Source of the DNA: BM524 sp041554435
Lineage (GTDB): Bacteria; Bacteroidota; Bacteroidia; Bacteroidales; F082
NCBI GenBank assembly: GCA_041554435.1
Contig: JBFFLX010000139.1
Span: 1-9,325, forward strand
DNA length: 9,325 bases
Direction of reading: 5' to 3'
Below, one piece after another: positions 6,847 to 9,325 of this stretch. The translations under genes were made by a program, and so were the position numbers. The notes below the pieces were generated by a model. The model was given only the letters and a program-made list of their open reading frames with translations, did no database searches and had not been told where the DNA came from. Numbering within the stretch: the first letter of the stretch is position 1; every line of letters begins with the position of its first letter.

Positions 6847-7232
6847 TTAAACCTTAATTATAACCTCAGTACCAGCACCCTCCCCATTATCATTATAATC
6901 GCCAGAAAATAATTTTTGCTCGGGAAGCCAATTGCCTCGTAAATTCCATTGATTTATTACTCTGTTTTTGCTATCATAAAATACAATTGCAGGAAAATAC
7001 TCTCCATCATTGAAAATTACATTCATATGCTCAGTTAAACCATCTCCATCCAAATCATGATAGTATCTTTTGGCAGTTTCTCTAAGCGGTTTAGTTTCAG
7101 CAACCTCTGCAGTATGTTTATTAAAATAATTTGGAGTGAAGTAAATTAACAGCATCCAAAAAAACAGGGACAGGAAAACAGGGTGGAAGAAAATATAAAA
7201 CAGATTTATTTTAGATTAAACGGATTCTTCAT
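6847..7232 (-). pseudogene. Decayed membrane-anchored FG-GAP/VCBS-like protein fragment
   Basis: An intact frame of 102 codons exists (ATG 7155 to TAA 6847), but it seems to be part of a broken gene. ATG at 7232 opens MKNPFNLK and then meets TAA at 7206-7208. One extra A in the AAAA run (T-run 7209-7212 on the plus strand) would join it to the downstream frame. The restored N-terminus has a basic-polar start and one long hydrophobic helix (LFYIFFHPVFLSLFFW, then MLLIYF), a classic membrane anchor. The rest carries Asp-rich, calcium-binding-like turns DLDGDGLTE and GDYNDNG, with QWNLRGNW between them. This resembles one unit of FG-GAP/VCBS repeats seen at the N-terminus of large Bacteroidota surface or sensor proteins. 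The frame ends straight after the second turn, so further repeats and any C-terminal domain are missing. It is flanked by kinase genes on the same strand. Alternatives are a sequencing error at the A-run, or a genuine short protein starting at 7155. Confidence 0.55.
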
Positions 7233-7269
7233 ATTAACAATTCATGTTTTGTTTCAAGGAAATAGATTC

Positions 7270-9325
7270 CTATTTTTCCCAATACTTTTTTATTAAATAA
7301 ACCAATTCCTCTTGATTAATGGGCTTGGTAATATAATCGTTACAACCTGCTTCAATTGCCTTTTCTTTGTCGCCTGCCAGGGCATAGGCTGTTTGAGCAA
7401 TTATTATAACTTCTTTATTGAATTTACGAATTTCTTTGGTTGCTTCATATCCATTCATGCCGGGTAATTGGATATCCATTAAAATAAGATGTATTTCGGT
7501 ATCTTTTTTGGATATTTCAACTGCTTCCAATCCTGATTGCACCATTATTATTTTATTAGCAAGTTTTTCAAGCACAAGAGAAATGAATTGCTGTGATGTT
7601 TCATCATCTTCAACAACTAATATATTAAGTTTTTCTCTTAGGTTTTCTTCTTCTTTTATCTGATTATCAATAATAGAAGGTTTTGCCTTAGAAACAGGCA
7701 TTTGTTTAATAGAAAAATAAAATGTTGAACCTTTGCCTTCTTTACTATCTACCCATATATTCCCACCCATCATTTCGGCATAAGCTTTGGAAATGGCTAA
7801 TCCTAATCCTGAGCCTTGTTTTGCCTGTATATCTTCAATATCAGCCTGAACAAAACGGTCGAAAATTGCCTTTTGCCTGTTTTTGGGAATTCCAATACCG
7901 GTATCTTTTATATAAAATTTCAATTCTTGTGTTTGGTCCTTATTTATCAAAGCATAACCAAACTCAACAACTCCTTTTTCTGTATATTTAATAGCATTTT
8001 TTATCAGGTTAGTAAGGATAGAATTGAATTTATCAGGGTCTGTTACAATTCCATGTTCCTTTTCAGCTAATTCATTTTTGTATACAAGTTTGATTCCTTT
8101 TTTTTCTGCTTCAGGCTTAAAAAATGAATATAAATAATTCATTTGTTCATTTATATTAATCTCCGAAGCATTCAGTTCTTCCAAGCCCGCTTCAATTCTT
8201 GAAATATCAATAATATCGTTTACAGTGGTTAACATTCGGTCACCACTTTTTTTAATGATATCAATATATTTTTCCTGTTCTTCGCCGCTGAGATCAGGTT
8301 GTAGTAAAAGATTTGTAAAGCCTAATATACCATTCATAGGAGTGCGAATTTCATGGCTCATATTGGCCAGAAAGGCTGATTTAAGACGATCACTTTCTTC
8401 GGCTTTTTCTTTGGCCTTTATAAGTTCGTCTTCAATCTTCTTACGTTGGGTGATATTTACGTTAAACCCATACCATGTAATACTACCATCATCCAATTTT
8501 TCAGGCGTTGACCTGGAATAAATCCATTGTATTTCTCTTCCTGGTATTTGAACCCTGAATTCACTGGTAAAATATGCCAGGTGAGTTGCTGAGTATTCAA
8601 TATCACTAATAACTCTGTCAGCATCTTCAGGATGGATAACTTTGGCAATGGGTTCGAAACTATCTAATACATCTTCAGGAGAGCATCCAAAAACATTTTT
8701 AATACCATCTGAAGCAATCGGAACATAATAACTTCCATCAGGTCTTCTTGTAAATTGAAAGATTAAATCAGGGACATTTGCCGATAACTTTCTGAATTTT
8801 TCTCCACTTTCTTCTGCTTTTTCTTTTGCCTTTTTGAGTTCGCCTTCATTTCTTACCTGTGATGTAATATCTGTAACTGTTGAAATCATAAGGTCGAGTT
8901 TTCTTAGCATCATGTTAGAGGCTGTTACATAAAATATTTCTTTTGTTTTCTTCTCTGTAATTGGAACGACCTCCCATTTCATTCGTTCAGGATCATTTGA
9001 ATTTATATCATCTAATATTTTATTAGCCATTTCCATCTGATCACCATAAACATACTCAAAAAATGTTGAAACATTTGTGCATAGTTCAATAGGAATATGA
9101 TATGCATCGGCGAAGGCTTTATTTACATATGTTACTTCTCCGGTGCTAATTTTATTTATCGCAAATCCTGTGGGAGATTTTTCCAGTATTGCATTTAACT
9201 GAATTTCATTTTTTTCGGCTTTATCTCTGGCTCGAATTAATTCGTCTTCAATAAGTTTTTGTTTTGTTATGTCTACTTCTATCCCATCCCAACAAACTAC
9301 ATTATTAATAGTTCTTGGTTGAGAC
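7270..9325 (-). CDS. Hybrid sensor histidine kinase: PAS(end)-PAS-PAS-HisKA-HATPase-REC, 5' end off the right edge
   Basis: The frame stays open from the TAG at 7270-7272 to the right edge, about 684 residues. An internal ATG at 9034-9036 lies inside a PAS domain and is not the true start. Reading towards the C-terminus, there is the end of a PAS domain (WDGIEVDIT, about 9261-9288), a PAS (about 9200-8860), and a second, PAS_3-like PAS (about 8790-8450). HisKA follows with SHEIRTPMN and phospho-acceptor His at 8353-8355. The HATPase has N-box NLIKNAIKYT, DTGIGI and GSGLGL. The receiver has EDD, phospho-acceptor Asp at 7474-7476 (LILMDIQLPG), a Thr in AQTA and Lys in ITKP near the end. The protein stops just after the receiver, so there is no HPt domain. 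No membrane segment is visible, but the N-terminus is unseen and could hold one. It lies upstream of the broken FG-GAP fragment and the HPt-bearing kinase, on the same strand. Its signal and output partner are unknown. Confidence 0.95.
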   Translation of the reverse strand, partial: SQPRTINNVVCWDGIEVDITKQKLIEDELIRARDKAEKNEIQLNAILEKSPTGFAINKISTGEVTYVNKAFADAYHIPIELCTNVSTFFEYVYGDQMEMANKILDDINSNDPERMKWEVVPITEKKTKEIFYVTASNMMLRKLDLMISTVTDITSQVRNEGELKKAKEKAEESGEKFRKLSANVPDLIFQFTRRPDGSYYVPIASDGIKNVFGCSPEDVLDSFEPIAKVIHPEDADRVISDIEYSATHLAYFTSEFRVQIPGREIQWIYSRSTPEKLDDGSITWYGFNVNITQRKKIEDELIKAKEKAEESDRLKSAFLANMSHEIRTPMNGILGFTNLLLQPDLSGEEQEKYIDIIKKSGDRMLTTVNDIIDISRIEAGLEELNASEININEQMNYLYSFFKPEAEKKGIKLVYKNELAEKEHGIVTDPDKFNSILTNLIKNAIKYTEKGVVEFGYALINKDQTQELKFYIKDTGIGIPKNRQKAIFDRFVQADIEDIQAKQGSGLGLAISKAYAEMMGGNIWVDSKEGKGSTFYFSIKQMPVSKAKPSIIDNQIKEEENLREKLNILVVEDDETSQQFISLVLEKLANKIIMVQSGLEAVEISKKDTEIHLILMDIQLPGMNGYEATKEIRKFNKEVIIIAQTAYALAGDKEKAIEAGCNDYITKPINQEELVYLIKKYWEK
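8389..9276 (-). repeat. Three recurring PAS-to-PAS coupling helices within the kinase
   Basis: Three 24-residue segments align without gaps at 9276-9205, 8874-8803 and 8460-8389. Each opens with DIT or NIT, the usual end of a PAS domain, and runs into a charged helix (EDELIRARDKAEK, EGELKKAKEKAEE, EDELIKAKEKAEE). Spacing is 402 and 414 nt, about one PAS module. They are likely coiled-coil signalling helices that pass conformational change to HisKA. The pattern suggests growth by module duplication, or convergence on a favoured helix. Confidence 0.6.

Noticed and set aside
7258..7279. Hairpin (AAATAG/CTATTT) at the stop codon of the partial kinase, as a terminator
   Set aside because: The stem is short and AT-rich, overlaps the stop codon, and has no T-tract after it in the direction of transcription.
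7418..8521. Several plus-strand frames across the partial kinase
   Set aside because: They are antisense to the receiver, HATPase, HisKA and PAS coding sequence and show no domain features.
9034..9036. ATG as the start of the right-hand kinase
   Set aside because: The frame continues upstream to the window edge and encodes a PAS core and a PAS terminus (WDGIEVDIT), so this Met is internal.
1..9325. CRISPR arrays, tRNA or rRNA genes, insertion sequences, integrases
   Set aside because: I found no spaced direct repeats, cloverleaf or rRNA-like sequence, transposase motifs or terminal inverted repeats.

Overview
The window looks like chromosomal DNA from a member of the Bacteroidota. It is AT-rich. 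Its starts lack Shine-Dalgarno sequences but carry TAnnTTTG-type -7 boxes, and it holds large PAS-rich hybrid histidine kinases and a bacterial membrane pyrophosphatase. I would guess a Marinilabiliales/Bacteroidales-like lineage, but genus and species cannot be read from the sequence.

Left part (1-1216). A 6-phosphofructokinase gene on the minus strand runs off the left edge; its N-terminal 203 codons are visible. Upstream of it, also on the minus strand, is a 60-codon gene for a small basic protein ending in a CxxC...CxxH zinc-ribbon-like knuckle. The remaining DNA is AT-rich intergenic sequence with candidate Bacteroidota promoters, a short AT palindrome and a leader of about 140 nt for the next gene.

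Centre (1217-3580, plus strand). hppA encodes a 787-residue ion-pumping membrane pyrophosphatase with all catalytic motifs. Its residues point to the K+-dependent class with the glutamate position usual in Na+-transporting members. It has an unusual hydrophilic C-terminal tail of about 62 residues. The phosphofructokinase carries the Lys seen in PPi-linked enzymes together with the Gly seen in ATP-linked ones, so this neighbourhood may connect glycolysis and pyrophosphate energy use. That link is inference.

Right part (3594-9325, minus strand). Two cytoplasmic-looking hybrid sensor histidine kinases are encoded one after the other. The first transcribed is cut by the right edge and reads PAS-PAS-PAS-HisKA-HATPase-REC. 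The second reads GAF-PAS-PAS-PAS-HisKA-HATPase-REC-HPt and has its own candidate promoter. Between them lies a decayed gene: a membrane-anchored FG-GAP/VCBS-like fragment whose first codons are separated from the rest by an apparent one-base frameshift and whose C-terminal part is missing. No DNA-binding response regulator is present, so the kinases' output is unknown. The HPt-bearing kinase converges on hppA with only 13 bp between the stop codons.

I do not see a clear new defence, mobile or biosynthetic system. The points most worth a second look are the broken FG-GAP fragment between the kinases, the small zinc-knuckle protein, the mixed phosphofructokinase signature beside hppA, and the tail on the pyrophosphatase.
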